Below, piece after piece: positions 1 to 8,076 of a DNA stretch of 38,438 nt. The position numbers and the translations under genes were made by a program. The notes below the pieces were generated by a model that was not told the origin of the DNA, ran no database searches, and saw only the letters and a program-made list of their open reading frames with translations. Every line of letters starts with the position of its first letter. The stretch's first letter is position 1. This DNA comes from Caryophanales bacterium UBA7057. GTDB taxonomy: Bacteria > Bacillota_I > Bacilli_A > RF39 > UBA660. Location of the stretch: NCBI GenBank assembly GCA_002493865.1, contig DLAC01000020.1, positions 1 to 38,438 of the forward strand, read 5' to 3'.

Positions 1-650
1 ACTCTAAAACAGAAATCACTTTAAAATATCAGGGAGAGGAATATCAAATTGAAAGTCCATTGCTTGGTGAATTTAATATCTATAATTTATGTGCGGCACT
101 TTTAGGTGCTACCTCTATGGGACATTCCTTTCAAGAATTACTAAAAAGAGTTTCAAGTATTCAAACACCACCTGGAAGACTACAATTTTTAAATTTTGGT
201 CAACCTTATAAAATTGTATTAGATTATGCACATACGCCAGATGCTTTTTCTAAGATTTATCCATTTTTAAATTCTGTCAAGGAAAAACGATTAATTACAG
301 TGACTGGAAGTGCAGGTGGTAGAGAAGTCGAAAAACGTGGACCGATGGGAAAAATTGTATTAGACAACTCAGATTTTGTTGTTTTTACAATGGATGACCC
401 AAGATATGAAGAGGTAGATTCCATTATCGATAATCTAATTGGTCTATCGAAAAAGGAAAATTACCAAAGAATTAAAAATCGGGAAGAAGCAATCAATTAT
501 GCACTTTCTATGGCAGAAGCAGGAGATATTATATTAATTGCTGGTAAGGGAGCCGATAACTATATGGCCATTGGCGATGAATACCTTCCATATAGTGATT
601 TAGAAGTCATTGAATCTTACTTTAAAAATAAAAAGAAAGATACACTATAG
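1..650 (+). CDS. murE: UDP-N-acetylmuramyl-tripeptide synthetase MurE, C-terminal part (5' end outside window)
   Basis: The reading frame is open from base 3, so the gene starts upstream of the window and only the last ~215 residues are visible. MurE is the cytoplasmic ATP-dependent ligase that adds the third amino acid to UDP-MurNAc-L-Ala-D-Glu. Visible are the end of the Mur ligase central domain (LGEFNIYN, then DYAHTPDAF) and the C-terminal domain (GSAGGREVEKRGPMG, DDPR, AGKGADNY). The DDPR position is the third-amino-acid selectivity motif: Arg there is typical of diaminopimelate enzymes (DNPR), but the second Asp and GKGAD in place of GKGHE are less usual, so the choice between DAP and Lys is not certain. 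It is not next to mraZ-rsmH-ftsL at 16232, so the division and cell-wall genes are split in this genome. The gene ends in a terminator shared with the convergent sigK. Confidence 0.93.
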   Translation, partial: SKTEITLKYQGEEYQIESPLLGEFNIYNLCAALLGATSMGHSFQELLKRVSSIQTPPGRLQFLNFGQPYKIVLDYAHTPDAFSKIYPFLNSVKEKRLITVTGSAGGREVEKRGPMGKIVLDNSDFVVFTMDDPRYEEVDSIIDNLIGLSKKENYQRIKNREEAINYALSMAEAGDIILIAGKGADNYMAIGDEYLPYSDLEVIESYFKNKKKDTL

Positions 651-661
651 TCTTTCTTTTT
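630..661. terminator. Bidirectional terminator shared by murE and sigK
   Basis: A perfect 11-bp stem (AAAAAGAAAGA at 630-640 with its complement at 651-661) has a 10-nt loop. On both strands the downstream arm is T-rich. The loop holds both stop codons: TAG of murE (648-650) and TAG of sigK (complement of 645-647). Confidence 0.8.
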
Positions 662-1352
662 GCTTGTTTATTTTTAGAAATTCTCGTAGAATCTTAGTTA
701 ATGCACGTTTTTCAATTCGCGATACATAACTTCGTGAAATTTTAAGTTCCTTCGCAATGGTTTTTTGTGTTTGACATTCAAAATGGTAAAGTCCATATCT
801 TCTGATAATAATTTCCTTTTCTCTTGGTGTTAATACGTTTAAATACTGAATCAGTAATTGAATATTTTCTTTTTTATCCATTTCCTCTAAAAAATCAGGT
901 TTTGGTGCTTTTAACACATCTAAAATCGTAATTTCATTTCCATCTTTATCAAAGCCAATTGATTCATTGATGGAAACGTTTTTTAAATTCTTGTTGTTTG
1001 CTCGAAAGAACATTAGAATTTCGTTTTCTATACACTTGGCACAGTACGTTGTAATTTTTACTTGACGTTTGGAGGAATAGGAATCGATTCCCTTAATTAA
1101 TCCAATTGTTCCAATACTAATTAAATCATCTTGTTCTTCTGTTTTCGTACCATATTTTTTTACAATATGTGCGACCAATCTTAAATTATGTTCGATCAGT
1201 TTGTTTCTTGCTTCTGGATCTCCTTGTTCTAATTTTTTAATACATTCTATTTCTTCTTCCTTGGAAAGAGGATCTGGAAATACATTGTTGGAATAAGAAG
1301 CATTAAAAAGGGAAAAATTAGAAAATAGGAAGGAAAGTAGTCTTCTTAGCAT
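645..1352 (-). CDS. sigK: RNA polymerase sporulation sigma factor SigK (pro-sigma-K, uninterrupted)
   Basis: This is the late mother-cell sporulation sigma factor of 235 aa. The start is the ATG at 1352, placed after a GGGTGAT ribosome binding site; the frame is open further upstream but without a good site. The first ~20 residues (MLRRLLSFLFSNFSLF) are hydrophobic and match the membrane-bound pro-sequence that SpoIVFB removes. After it come NNVFPDPLS and LIEHNLRLVAHIVKKYG, which fit SigK rather than SigE, then region 2 (DLISIGTIGLIKGIDSY, TTYCAKCIENEILM) and region 4 (LTPREKEIIIRRYGL, helix-turn-helix ISRSYVSRIEKRAL). The gene is continuous, with no skin-type insertion. It is divergent from the deacetylase gene at 1473 and convergent with murE. 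Confidence 0.93.
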   Translation of the reverse strand: MLRRLLSFLFSNFSLFNASYSNNVFPDPLSKEEEIECIKKLEQGDPEARNKLIEHNLRLVAHIVKKYGTKTEEQDDLISIGTIGLIKGIDSYSSKRQVKITTYCAKCIENEILMFFRANNKNLKNVSINESIGFDKDGNEITILDVLKAPKPDFLEEMDKKENIQLLIQYLNVLTPREKEIIIRRYGLYHFECQTQKTIAKELKISRSYVSRIEKRALTKILREFLKINKQKERL

Positions 1353-1472
1353 AACATCACCCACTAAAATATATGTCAATTTTTGTTGATAAAATACTAG
1401 TTTTTGGTATTTAAAAAAAGAAAGATATGTGATAGAATGAAAAAAGGAAAGAATAAGGGTCGAGGTGGTAGT

Positions 1473-3434
1473 ATGGCCAGTCAAAGAAACAATCAATTAA
1501 CGCAAAAGAAAAACAGGGGTCAAAGTCAAAGTAAAAGTAAAAGTACATCTAATAAGAGTACAAGTACGAAAAGTACAAAAACAAAAAATACTTCTACGAA
1601 ACAAGTGAACATTTCTAAAGGTGGAAGCAAGACAACCACTACAAAATCAAAATCGGTAAAGACAAATACAGTTCCAATGAAAAAGACATCTACACCAGTC
1701 AAGAGTACACAACCACCCAAAGAAAAGAAAGTAAAAAAAGAAACAGAGTTTGAAAAACTAGGACTTTCGAATAAGAAGTTTGAAGAAGAAATCGAAGAAG
1801 ATATTAAAAAACGTTCGAAAGAATTAGAAGAACTTTCAGAAATATTATTATCTCGCACTATTTTTGAAGAAGAAAATACGAAAGAGGTAGAAGTTCCATT
1901 AAGTGAAGAAATCTTTCAAGAATTGGAAGATGTTTTTGAAGAGGAGCCTATAGAAAAAACAAAACCTCTAGAAGAAATTAAGGAACCTTCTAGGAAAAGA
2001 GAACACTCTAAAGGTCATAAAGCAATTTTCATTGATTGTTTTTTCCTACTTTTTTGTATCATTTTATTTTTAGTGCTTATATCCATTACACCGAAGATTC
2101 ATCTATTAGGAGATGATACGATGAAACTAGATTATGGTACTACCTATACCGAGCCCGGTGCTACTGCGGAATATTTAGGAAAAGACTATACAAAAAATTT
2201 AGAAATTACTGGGAAAGTTTCTACGGATAAAATTGGAGTTTATTATATAACTTATAAAATCAAAGGTTCTTCTTTTCAGCTAACAAAGAAAAGAAAGATA
2301 GAAGTAGTAGATCAAATACCTCCTATCATTCAATTAACGGGTTCAGAAGAAGTTAAAATTTGTCCAGGTAGTACTTATAATGAAGAAGGAATTAAAGCCA
2401 TTGATGAATATGAAGGAGACCTAACGAAACAAGTAAAGATTCAAAAAGAAAAAGATCAGATTATCTATTCTGTTAAAGATTCTTCCAATAACGAAGCAAA
2501 AGTTGTTCGAAAGATTGTAGAAATCGATGAAGAAGGCCCAAAACTTGAATTAGAAGGTAATGATACTGTTTATGCAGATTTTGAAGGAACTTATAAGGAT
2601 CCTGGATATAAAGCAACGGATAATTGCGATGGAGATATTACGAATCAAGTAGAAGTAAAAGGGAACGTCAATACCAATCAAATAGGCCGTTATCAATTAA
2701 CTTATTCTGTCAAAGATAAAGGCGGAAATACGAGTGAAGTAACAAGAACTGTCGTTGTTTCTAGAAGAACTGATCCTGAAAGCGGAACATTAAAAACAGG
2801 TGCGATTTATTTAACATTTGATGATGGACCAAATCCTGGAACTACGAGTCAAATTTTAGATATTTTAAAAGATGAAGGAGTAAAGGCTACTTTCTTTGTA
2901 ACAGCCAATGGACCAGATAACCTATTAAAAAGAGAATTTGATGAAGGACATTCGATTGCCCTACATACTGCAACCCATGATTATTCTTATATCTATCGTT
3001 CCGAAGAAAATTATTTTGAAGATTTAAAACGTGTATCTGATCGTGTGAAAAGAGTAACTGGTCAAGAAACGAAGCTCATTCGCTTTCCTGGGGGAAGTAG
3101 TAATACGGTCAGTAGACATTATAATCAAGGGATTATGACAAGACTTACTTCAGAAGTATTAGAAAGAGGATATCGCTATTATGATTGGAATGTCGATGCT
3201 TCTGATGCATGGCAATGTGCGAAAAGTAATGTAGGTAATAAAAGAGATTGTGTCTATAATAATGTCACTCGAAATTTAAGCAAGTCACACGCTAATGTTG
3301 TATTAATGCATGATGTGAAACAACATACGGCAGATGCACTTCGCGATATCATTCATTATGCAAAAGAAAATGGATATTCATTTGAATTGATTGATACAGG
3401 AACGAAAATGGTTCGCTTCAAGGTCAATAATTAA
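1473..3434 (+). CDS. Membrane-anchored polysaccharide deacetylase with Ig-like (DUF5011-type) repeats
   Basis: Protein of 653 aa from the ATG at 1473, placed after GAGGTGG. Residues ~1-95 are Lys/Ser/Thr-rich low complexity, ~95-180 are Glu/Lys-rich and probably helical, and ~184-207 form one TM segment, so the rest is outside the cell. Three Ig-like modules follow (~208-280, 283-352, 355-430), with the usual YxxPG and D..GD.T signatures such as TYKDPGYKATDNCDGDIT. The C-terminal NodB domain (~440-653) has motif 1 TFDDGP (Asp 450/451), the metal ligands HTATH (498, 502), RFPGG, DWNVDASD and LMHD. All catalytic motifs are present, so it should be active, probably removing acetyl groups from peptidoglycan or another surface glycan. 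The repeats would hold the catalytic domain away from the membrane. Placement opposite sigK suggests, but does not show, a role in spore cortex or envelope. The substrate cannot be read from the sequence. Confidence 0.85.
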   Translation: MASQRNNQLTQKKNRGQSQSKSKSTSNKSTSTKSTKTKNTSTKQVNISKGGSKTTTTKSKSVKTNTVPMKKTSTPVKSTQPPKEKKVKKETEFEKLGLSNKKFEEEIEEDIKKRSKELEELSEILLSRTIFEEENTKEVEVPLSEEIFQELEDVFEEEPIEKTKPLEEIKEPSRKREHSKGHKAIFIDCFFLLFCIILFLVLISITPKIHLLGDDTMKLDYGTTYTEPGATAEYLGKDYTKNLEITGKVSTDKIGVYYITYKIKGSSFQLTKKRKIEVVDQIPPIIQLTGSEEVKICPGSTYNEEGIKAIDEYEGDLTKQVKIQKEKDQIIYSVKDSSNNEAKVVRKIVEIDEEGPKLELEGNDTVYADFEGTYKDPGYKATDNCDGDITNQVEVKGNVNTNQIGRYQLTYSVKDKGGNTSEVTRTVVVSRRTDPESGTLKTGAIYLTFDDGPNPGTTSQILDILKDEGVKATFFVTANGPDNLLKREFDEGHSIALHTATHDYSYIYRSEENYFEDLKRVSDRVKRVTGQETKLIRFPGGSSNTVSRHYNQGIMTRLTSEVLERGYRYYDWNVDASDAWQCAKSNVGNKRDCVYNNVTRNLSKSHANVVLMHDVKQHTADALRDIIHYAKENGYSFELIDTGTKMVRFKVNN

Positions 3435-3437
3435 TGA

Positions 3438-3466
3438 TTGAAACAAAAAATAAAATTGTATATAAT
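3438..3466 (+). promoter_or_regulatory. SigA-type promoter for yqeG-yqeH
   Basis: TTGAAA at 3438-3443 and TATAAT at 3461-3466, with a 17-bp spacer, 18 bases upstream of the yqeG start. Confidence 0.75.
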
Positions 3467-3483
3467 ATGGACTAGGTGAAGTC

Positions 3484-4002
3484 ATGAAAAAATTTTATCC
3501 GACAATTTATCAAAAAACGATTCACGATATTAATTATCAGAAACTTTATGCTATGGGGATTCGGTGCTTAATCTTTGATTTAGACAATACCATTGCTTTG
3601 ATTGATCAGAAAAAAGTCGATCGTAAGACAAAAAAATTGTTTCAGGATTTAAAAAAAGACTTTTTCCTAGTGATTATTTCTAATAGCAACAAAAAAAGGG
3701 TAGAACCTTATTCTAAAATGTTAGATTGTGATTTTGTTGCGAGTGCATTAAAACCATTCGGATATGGTTATAGAAAAATAAAAAGAAGATATCACTTCAA
3801 AAAAGAAGAAATTGCGATGATTGGAGATCAATTGGTCACGGATATTTTTGTAGGGAACCGAATGACGGGCTGTACTGTTTTAGTGGATCCGATGGGGAAA
3901 AAGGATTTAAAAATTACGACTTTTAATCGCTTTATTGAAAGAAAAATTCTTCGTTATTTTGAGAAGACAAATCAAATGAAAAAAGGTGAATATTATGAGT
4001 AA
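3484..4002 (+). CDS. yqeG: YqeG family HAD-IIIA phosphatase
   Basis: Protein of 172 aa, ATG preceded by AGGTGA. HAD motif I is DLDNTIALID with the nucleophile Asp, motif II is IISNSN, the motif III Lys lies in ALKPFGYGY, and motif IV is MIGDQLVTDIF. Length and motifs match the YqeG family of small HAD phosphatases, whose substrate is not settled in most bacteria. It overlaps yqeH by 8 bases, the usual gene pair in Firmicutes, which points to a link with ribosome assembly. The aroE, yqeI and nadD genes that often follow yqeH are absent here. Confidence 0.9.
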   Translation: MKKFYPTIYQKTIHDINYQKLYAMGIRCLIFDLDNTIALIDQKKVDRKTKKLFQDLKKDFFLVIISNSNKKRVEPYSKMLDCDFVASALKPFGYGYRKIKRRYHFKKEEIAMIGDQLVTDIFVGNRMTGCTVLVDPMGKKDLKITTFNRFIERKILRYFEKTNQMKKGEYYE

Positions 4003-5002
4003 AAAGAAATATTGTTCAGGATGCGGTGTTTTATTACAAGATGAAAATATCGCACAAGAAGGATATACTACTTCCTTAGAAAATGAAATCTGTCAAAGAT
4101 GTTTTCGAATGAAAAATTATGGCGAATATCAAGTTTCTACAAAATCAAATGAGGAATACTTAAGTATTTTAAAGTCCATTGGGCGTAAGAAAGACTTGGT
4201 ACTGCATATTATCGATTTGATTAACATTGATCAAGATTTATCTTTTGTTAGAAGTGAAATTAAAAACAAAATGATTCTAGTATTAAATAAACGAGATGTT
4301 TTACCTAAGAGTGTGAAAGATGAAAAAATTATTTCCTACTTTAAAGACTTGGAACTAGGTTATGAAGATATTGTGATTATCAGTGCAAATAAGAATTATA
4401 ATTTAGATGAACTTTATAAAAAAATAAAGAAGCATCAAACAAGTAATAATGTTTATGTAGTTGGGCATACCAATACTGGGAAAAGTAGTTTGATTAATCG
4501 TATGATTGAAGACTATTCTGAAAGTGATAAGGAATTAACTATTTCGCCTTTACCTTCTACGACATTAAATGAAATTGAAATTCAATTAAATAATAAATTG
4601 ACACTGATTGATACCCCAGGATTAGTCGATCATGGGAATATTGTCAATTATGTAGATGGTCCTTTATTAAAGAAAATTAGTCCTAAGAAAGAAATTAAGC
4701 CAAAGACTTATCAATTAAAACCAAATCAATGCTTGATTATTCAGGATATGATTCGTATTGATTATGTAGAGGGAGAAAAAAACAGTTTTACTTTATATTT
4801 ATCAAACGATTTAAAAGTTAAAAGAATGAATGCACGAAGACAAACTCGACTCAAGGATTTATGCAAGACAACTTATCAAATTAAATATGGGGAAGATTTA
4901 GTAATTAACGGTCTTGGATGGATTAAGATTGTAGAAAAGGGTACCGTTGATTTATATGCAGATAAGGATATTGAATCATTTACTAGAAAGTCTTTAATCT
5001 AA
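3995..5002 (+). CDS. yqeH: Ribosome biogenesis GTPase YqeH (circularly permuted)
   Basis: Protein of 335 aa; the ATG at 3995 follows AAAGGTGAA and overlaps the end of yqeG. An N-terminal zinc finger (CSGCG ... CQRCF, ~residues 6-38) precedes a circularly permuted GTPase domain: G4 LNKRD and G5 SAN come before G1 GHTNTGKSS, and G3 DTPG comes last. This order is diagnostic of the YqeH/YlqF/RsgA group, and the zinc finger assigns YqeH. It acts in maturation of the 30S subunit. A C-terminal domain of ~120 residues is present. Transcription ends at the hairpin at 5012. Confidence 0.93.
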   Translation: MSKKKYCSGCGVLLQDENIAQEGYTTSLENEICQRCFRMKNYGEYQVSTKSNEEYLSILKSIGRKKDLVLHIIDLINIDQDLSFVRSEIKNKMILVLNKRDVLPKSVKDEKIISYFKDLELGYEDIVIISANKNYNLDELYKKIKKHQTSNNVYVVGHTNTGKSSLINRMIEDYSESDKELTISPLPSTTLNEIEIQLNNKLTLIDTPGLVDHGNIVNYVDGPLLKKISPKKEIKPKTYQLKPNQCLIIQDMIRIDYVEGEKNSFTLYLSNDLKVKRMNARRQTRLKDLCKTTYQIKYGEDLVINGLGWIKIVEKGTVDLYADKDIESFTRKSLI

Positions 5003-5011
5003 AAGTATTTG

Positions 5012-5038
5012 AAAAGAGACTGATAGGTCTCTTTTTTT
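5012..5038 (+). terminator. Intrinsic terminator after yqeH
   Basis: AAGAGAC (5014-5020) pairs with GTCTCTT (5027-5033) around a 6-nt loop, followed by a run of T. Confidence 0.85.
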
Positions 5039-5128
5039 GGTATAATTCTCTATAAGAGAAATAAAATGAAGTGCTGTTCCTTTCTTTTTCTTTAAATTCT
5101 AAAGATTTTGGATTCCAGTTTCATTCAT

Positions 5129-5157
5129 TTACGAATGACATCATTACGTGATATAAT
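5129..5157 (+). promoter_or_regulatory. Probable promoter of dnaG-rpoD
   Basis: A perfect -10 TATAAT at 5152-5157 with a weak -35 (TTACGA, 5129-5134) at a 17-bp distance, ~35 bases before the dnaG start. Confidence 0.5.
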
Positions 5158-5192
5158 AGTTTCAGTTTGTTAGAAAAACTTAGGAGGTGGAT

Positions 5193-6935
5193 ATGGAAAA
5201 TCAGGATGCAAATAACATCATTTCTGATGTAAGAAGAAGACTTGATATTGTAGAAGTAATTTCTGGTTATATTCCTCTTGTACAAAAAGGGAAAAACTTT
5301 TTTGGAGTTTGTCCGTTTCATGATGATACCAATCCATCTATGAGTGTGTCTAGAGAAAAACAAATTTATCGTTGCTTTTCTTGTGGTGCGAGTGGGAATG
5401 TTTTTACTTTTGTTCAGGAGTATGAACATATTACATTTCGTGAGGCTTTGGCAGAACTTGCTGAAAAAGCAGGGATTTCTCTTCCAAATATTTCTTATCA
5501 TAAAAAGAATGATTCTTATCAAAAATTTTATGAAGTTTACGAAATCGCCAATAAATATTATTTAAATAATCTTCAGACGAACTTGGGAAAGAAAGCGAAA
5601 GAGTATTTACGTAATCGTCAAATTGATGATTCAATGATTAAAGAGTTTGGGATTGGGCTCAGTTTAGAAACACAGAATGATTTAGTTCAACTCTTGGAAA
5701 AAAAAGGGTATAGCTTAAACGAATTAAACGAAATAGGACTTGCAAATGAAAATCATGATTTATATAACGGGCGTATTATGTTTCCTCTTAAGGATCTCAG
5801 TGGACGAATTGTTGGTTTTTCTGGAAGAAGATATGATGGCAAAAAGGAAAATAAATATGTAAATACCAAAGTGACTCCTATTTTTCAAAAGGGATCCATT
5901 CTATATAATTATTATGACGCTAGAGAGTTTGTACGAAGAAAAGATCAAGTCATCGTGATGGAAGGTTTTATGGCTGCGATTCGCTCTATTTCAGTGGGAG
6001 TGAAAAATGTAGTTTCCTTAATGGGAACGGCTATGACGAAGGAACAGATGAGTTTATTAAAAAGACTTTCGCTCAATGTTATTTTATGTTTGGATGGAGA
6101 TGATCCTGGACAGCATGCTACACTCACTCACGGAGAAGAATTAGAAAACAATGGGTTTCATGTTAAAGTGGTGGAACTTTCAGATGGACTAGATCCAGAT
6201 GATTATATTTTAAAATATGGGAGTGAATCTTTTCAAAGTTTAATAGAAAATGCAATTAATTATGGCGATTATAGAATTAAATCTTTAAAAAAGAATATTA
6301 ATTTAAATAGTAATGAAGAAGTTTCTGACTATATCAATCGAGTTTTATTAGAAGCAAGTAAACTTACGGATGAAATTCGTAGAGAATTAATTCTAAAAAC
6401 ACTTGCAAAAGAATTTGATATAGGGTATAATACGTTGGAAAAAAGGTTATCGACATATTTAGAAAAAAATCGACCAAAACAGCAAGTAGAAGAGAAGAAG
6501 GTTCTCCTAAAGAAGGCAGAAAAACGTACAAAATATGAACTCGCAGAGCACTATCTTCTTTATTTTATGTTGGAAAACGGTACTGTAAGGAATTATTTTG
6601 AGCAAGGGAAGTTTAACTTTTCTACCGAACAAGAAAGATTTCTTGCATCAGAGATTGTATATTATTACAAACTTTATGGAACACTAGTACCGGCAGATTT
6701 TTATACCTATTTACAAGATAAGAAAGAATTGTTACAATTATTAGATGATGTACTAACACTAGAAGTAGGAGAAATATCTAATAAAATGATTGATGAGTAT
6801 ATTCGAGTGGTAAAGGAAAATAGTGTGAACCTAGAGATTGAAAGGTTAAAAAAGACGATGAAAGAAAAGAATGATCCGTTAGAGAAAGCTCGAATTGCTG
6901 AGGGAATCAGAAAGTTAAAAATGGGGAGTGAATAA
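5193..6935 (+). CDS. dnaG: DNA primase DnaG
   Basis: Protein of 580 aa. The ATG at 5193 lies 5 bases after AGGAGG; an in-frame GTG at 5187 overlaps that site and is rejected. The N-terminal CHC2 zinc-binding domain (VCPFHDDTNPSMSV ... RCFSCGASGNVF, ~residues 37-70) is followed by the RNA polymerase/TOPRIM core: MEGFMAAI (~255-262), CLDGDDPG (~300) and DGLDPDDYI (~335). The ~150-residue C-terminal part is the helicase-interacting region. The enzyme lays RNA primers at the replication fork. One oddity is that the family EGYMD motif reads EGFMA, so the acidic residue four after the conserved Glu is Ala; the other TOPRIM acids are present. It forms an operon with rpoD, with one base between stop and start. 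Confidence 0.95.
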   Translation: MENQDANNIISDVRRRLDIVEVISGYIPLVQKGKNFFGVCPFHDDTNPSMSVSREKQIYRCFSCGASGNVFTFVQEYEHITFREALAELAEKAGISLPNISYHKKNDSYQKFYEVYEIANKYYLNNLQTNLGKKAKEYLRNRQIDDSMIKEFGIGLSLETQNDLVQLLEKKGYSLNELNEIGLANENHDLYNGRIMFPLKDLSGRIVGFSGRRYDGKKENKYVNTKVTPIFQKGSILYNYYDAREFVRRKDQVIVMEGFMAAIRSISVGVKNVVSLMGTAMTKEQMSLLKRLSLNVILCLDGDDPGQHATLTHGEELENNGFHVKVVELSDGLDPDDYILKYGSESFQSLIENAINYGDYRIKSLKKNINLNSNEEVSDYINRVLLEASKLTDEIRRELILKTLAKEFDIGYNTLEKRLSTYLEKNRPKQQVEEKKVLLKKAEKRTKYELAEHYLLYFMLENGTVRNYFEQGKFNFSTEQERFLASEIVYYYKLYGTLVPADFYTYLQDKKELLQLLDDVLTLEVGEISNKMIDEYIRVVKENSVNLEIERLKKTMKEKNDPLEKARIAEGIRKLKMGSE

Positions 6936-6936
6936 C

Positions 6937-8028
6937 ATGGCAAAAGAAATTAAAACATTCGAAGAAAGAAAACAAACACTATTACAAAAAGGAAAAGAAA
7001 AAGGATTTATTACTTATGAAGAACTTGCCGGAGAATTAAAAGGACTAGACGTTGATAGTGATTCCTTAGATGAGTTATATAATTTATTAGTAGATAATAA
7101 TATTGAAGTTACTTCAGAACAAGAAGAAGGAGAAGATGAGGGAGAGAACGGAACAGGATTAATTGATATTGAAGATTTAACCTTATCTAAAGATATTAAA
7201 ATTAATGACCCTGTTAGAATGTATTTAAAAGAGATTGGACGTATTAATCTATTAACTTCTGATGAAGAGTTTGAATATGCGAAACTTGCTGAGCAAGGGG
7301 ATGAATATGCAAAAAGAATGTTAGCAGAATCTAACCTTCGTTTGGTAGTATCGATTGCCAAAAGATATGTAGGTAGAGGAATGTTATTCTTAGATTTAAT
7401 TCAAGAAGGAAATATTGGTCTTATGAAAGCCGTTGATAAATTTGATCCTACGAAGGGATATAAATTCTCAACCTATGCAACATGGTGGATTCGTCAAGCA
7501 ATTACTCGTGCGATTGCAGATCAAGCAAGAACAATTCGTGTTCCTGTCCATATGGTAGAAACAATTAATAAATTAGCACGTGTGCAACGTCAATTAACAC
7601 AAGAGTTAAATCGTGAACCAACCGATGAAGAAATTGCTAAAAAGTTAGGAATTACTATTGAAAAAGTTCGTGAAGTATATAAAATTAGTCAAGATCCCGT
7701 TTCTTTAGAGACACCAATTGGAGAAGAGGATGATTCTCATCTTGGAGATTTCATTAAAGATGAAAGAACGATGTCCCCAGAAGAATATGCAACAGTTGAA
7801 CTTTTAAAAGAAGAGTTAAGTGGTGTACTTCTAACCTTGACAGACCGTGAAGAAAGAGTATTAAGACTTCGCTTTGGGTTAGATGATGGACAATGTCGTA
7901 CATTAGAAGAAGTAGGTCAAATCTTTGGGGTTACGAGGGAAAGAATTCGTCAGATAGAAGCAAAGGCTCTAAGAAAATTGAGACACCCATCTCGTTCTAG
8001 AAAATTAAAAGACTTTTTAACAAACTAA
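6937..8028 (+). CDS. rpoD: Primary RNA polymerase sigma factor RpoD (SigA)
   Basis: Protein of 363 aa, ATG at 6937 after GGGGAG, one base after the dnaG stop. An N-terminal region 1.1 (~1-75) ends in an acidic stretch. Region 1.2 starts at DPVRMYLKEIG (~90). Region 2 has NLRLVVSIAKRYVGRG, DLIQEGNIGLMKAVDKF and YATWWIRQAI, which binds the -10 element. Region 3 holds RVPVHMVETINK, and region 4 ends with the helix-turn-helix VTRERIRQIEAKALRKLRHP that reads the -35 element. Motifs and length are those of housekeeping SigA, in agreement with the TTGACA/TATAAT promoters found through the window. Confidence 0.97.
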   Translation: MAKEIKTFEERKQTLLQKGKEKGFITYEELAGELKGLDVDSDSLDELYNLLVDNNIEVTSEQEEGEDEGENGTGLIDIEDLTLSKDIKINDPVRMYLKEIGRINLLTSDEEFEYAKLAEQGDEYAKRMLAESNLRLVVSIAKRYVGRGMLFLDLIQEGNIGLMKAVDKFDPTKGYKFSTYATWWIRQAITRAIADQARTIRVPVHMVETINKLARVQRQLTQELNREPTDEEIAKKLGITIEKVREVYKISQDPVSLETPIGEEDDSHLGDFIKDERTMSPEEYATVELLKEELSGVLLTLTDREERVLRLRFGLDDGQCRTLEEVGQIFGVTRERIRQIEAKALRKLRHPSRSRKLKDFLTN

Positions 8029-8044
8029 GAAGTCTTTTCTTTTG
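8007..8044 (+). terminator. Terminator overlapping the rpoD stop codon
   Basis: A perfect 9-bp stem, AAAAGACTT (8007-8015) with AAGTCTTTT (8030-8038), followed by a T-rich tail. The rpoD stop (8026-8028) lies inside the 14-nt loop. Confidence 0.75.
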
Positions 8045-8076
8045 TTATCATTCAAAAAAAGTAGGAGGGGATTCGA

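Noticed and set aside
1526..1858. Reverse-strand frame of 110 codons opposite the deacetylase
   Set aside because: Antisense of the low-complexity Lys/Ser/Thr region; composition (Val/Phe/Leu runs) follows from the opposite codons.
5041..5070. TATAATTCTC at 5041-5050 as a promoter
   Set aside because: It lies directly after the yqeH terminator with no matching -35; the TATAAT at 5152 is closer to dnaG.
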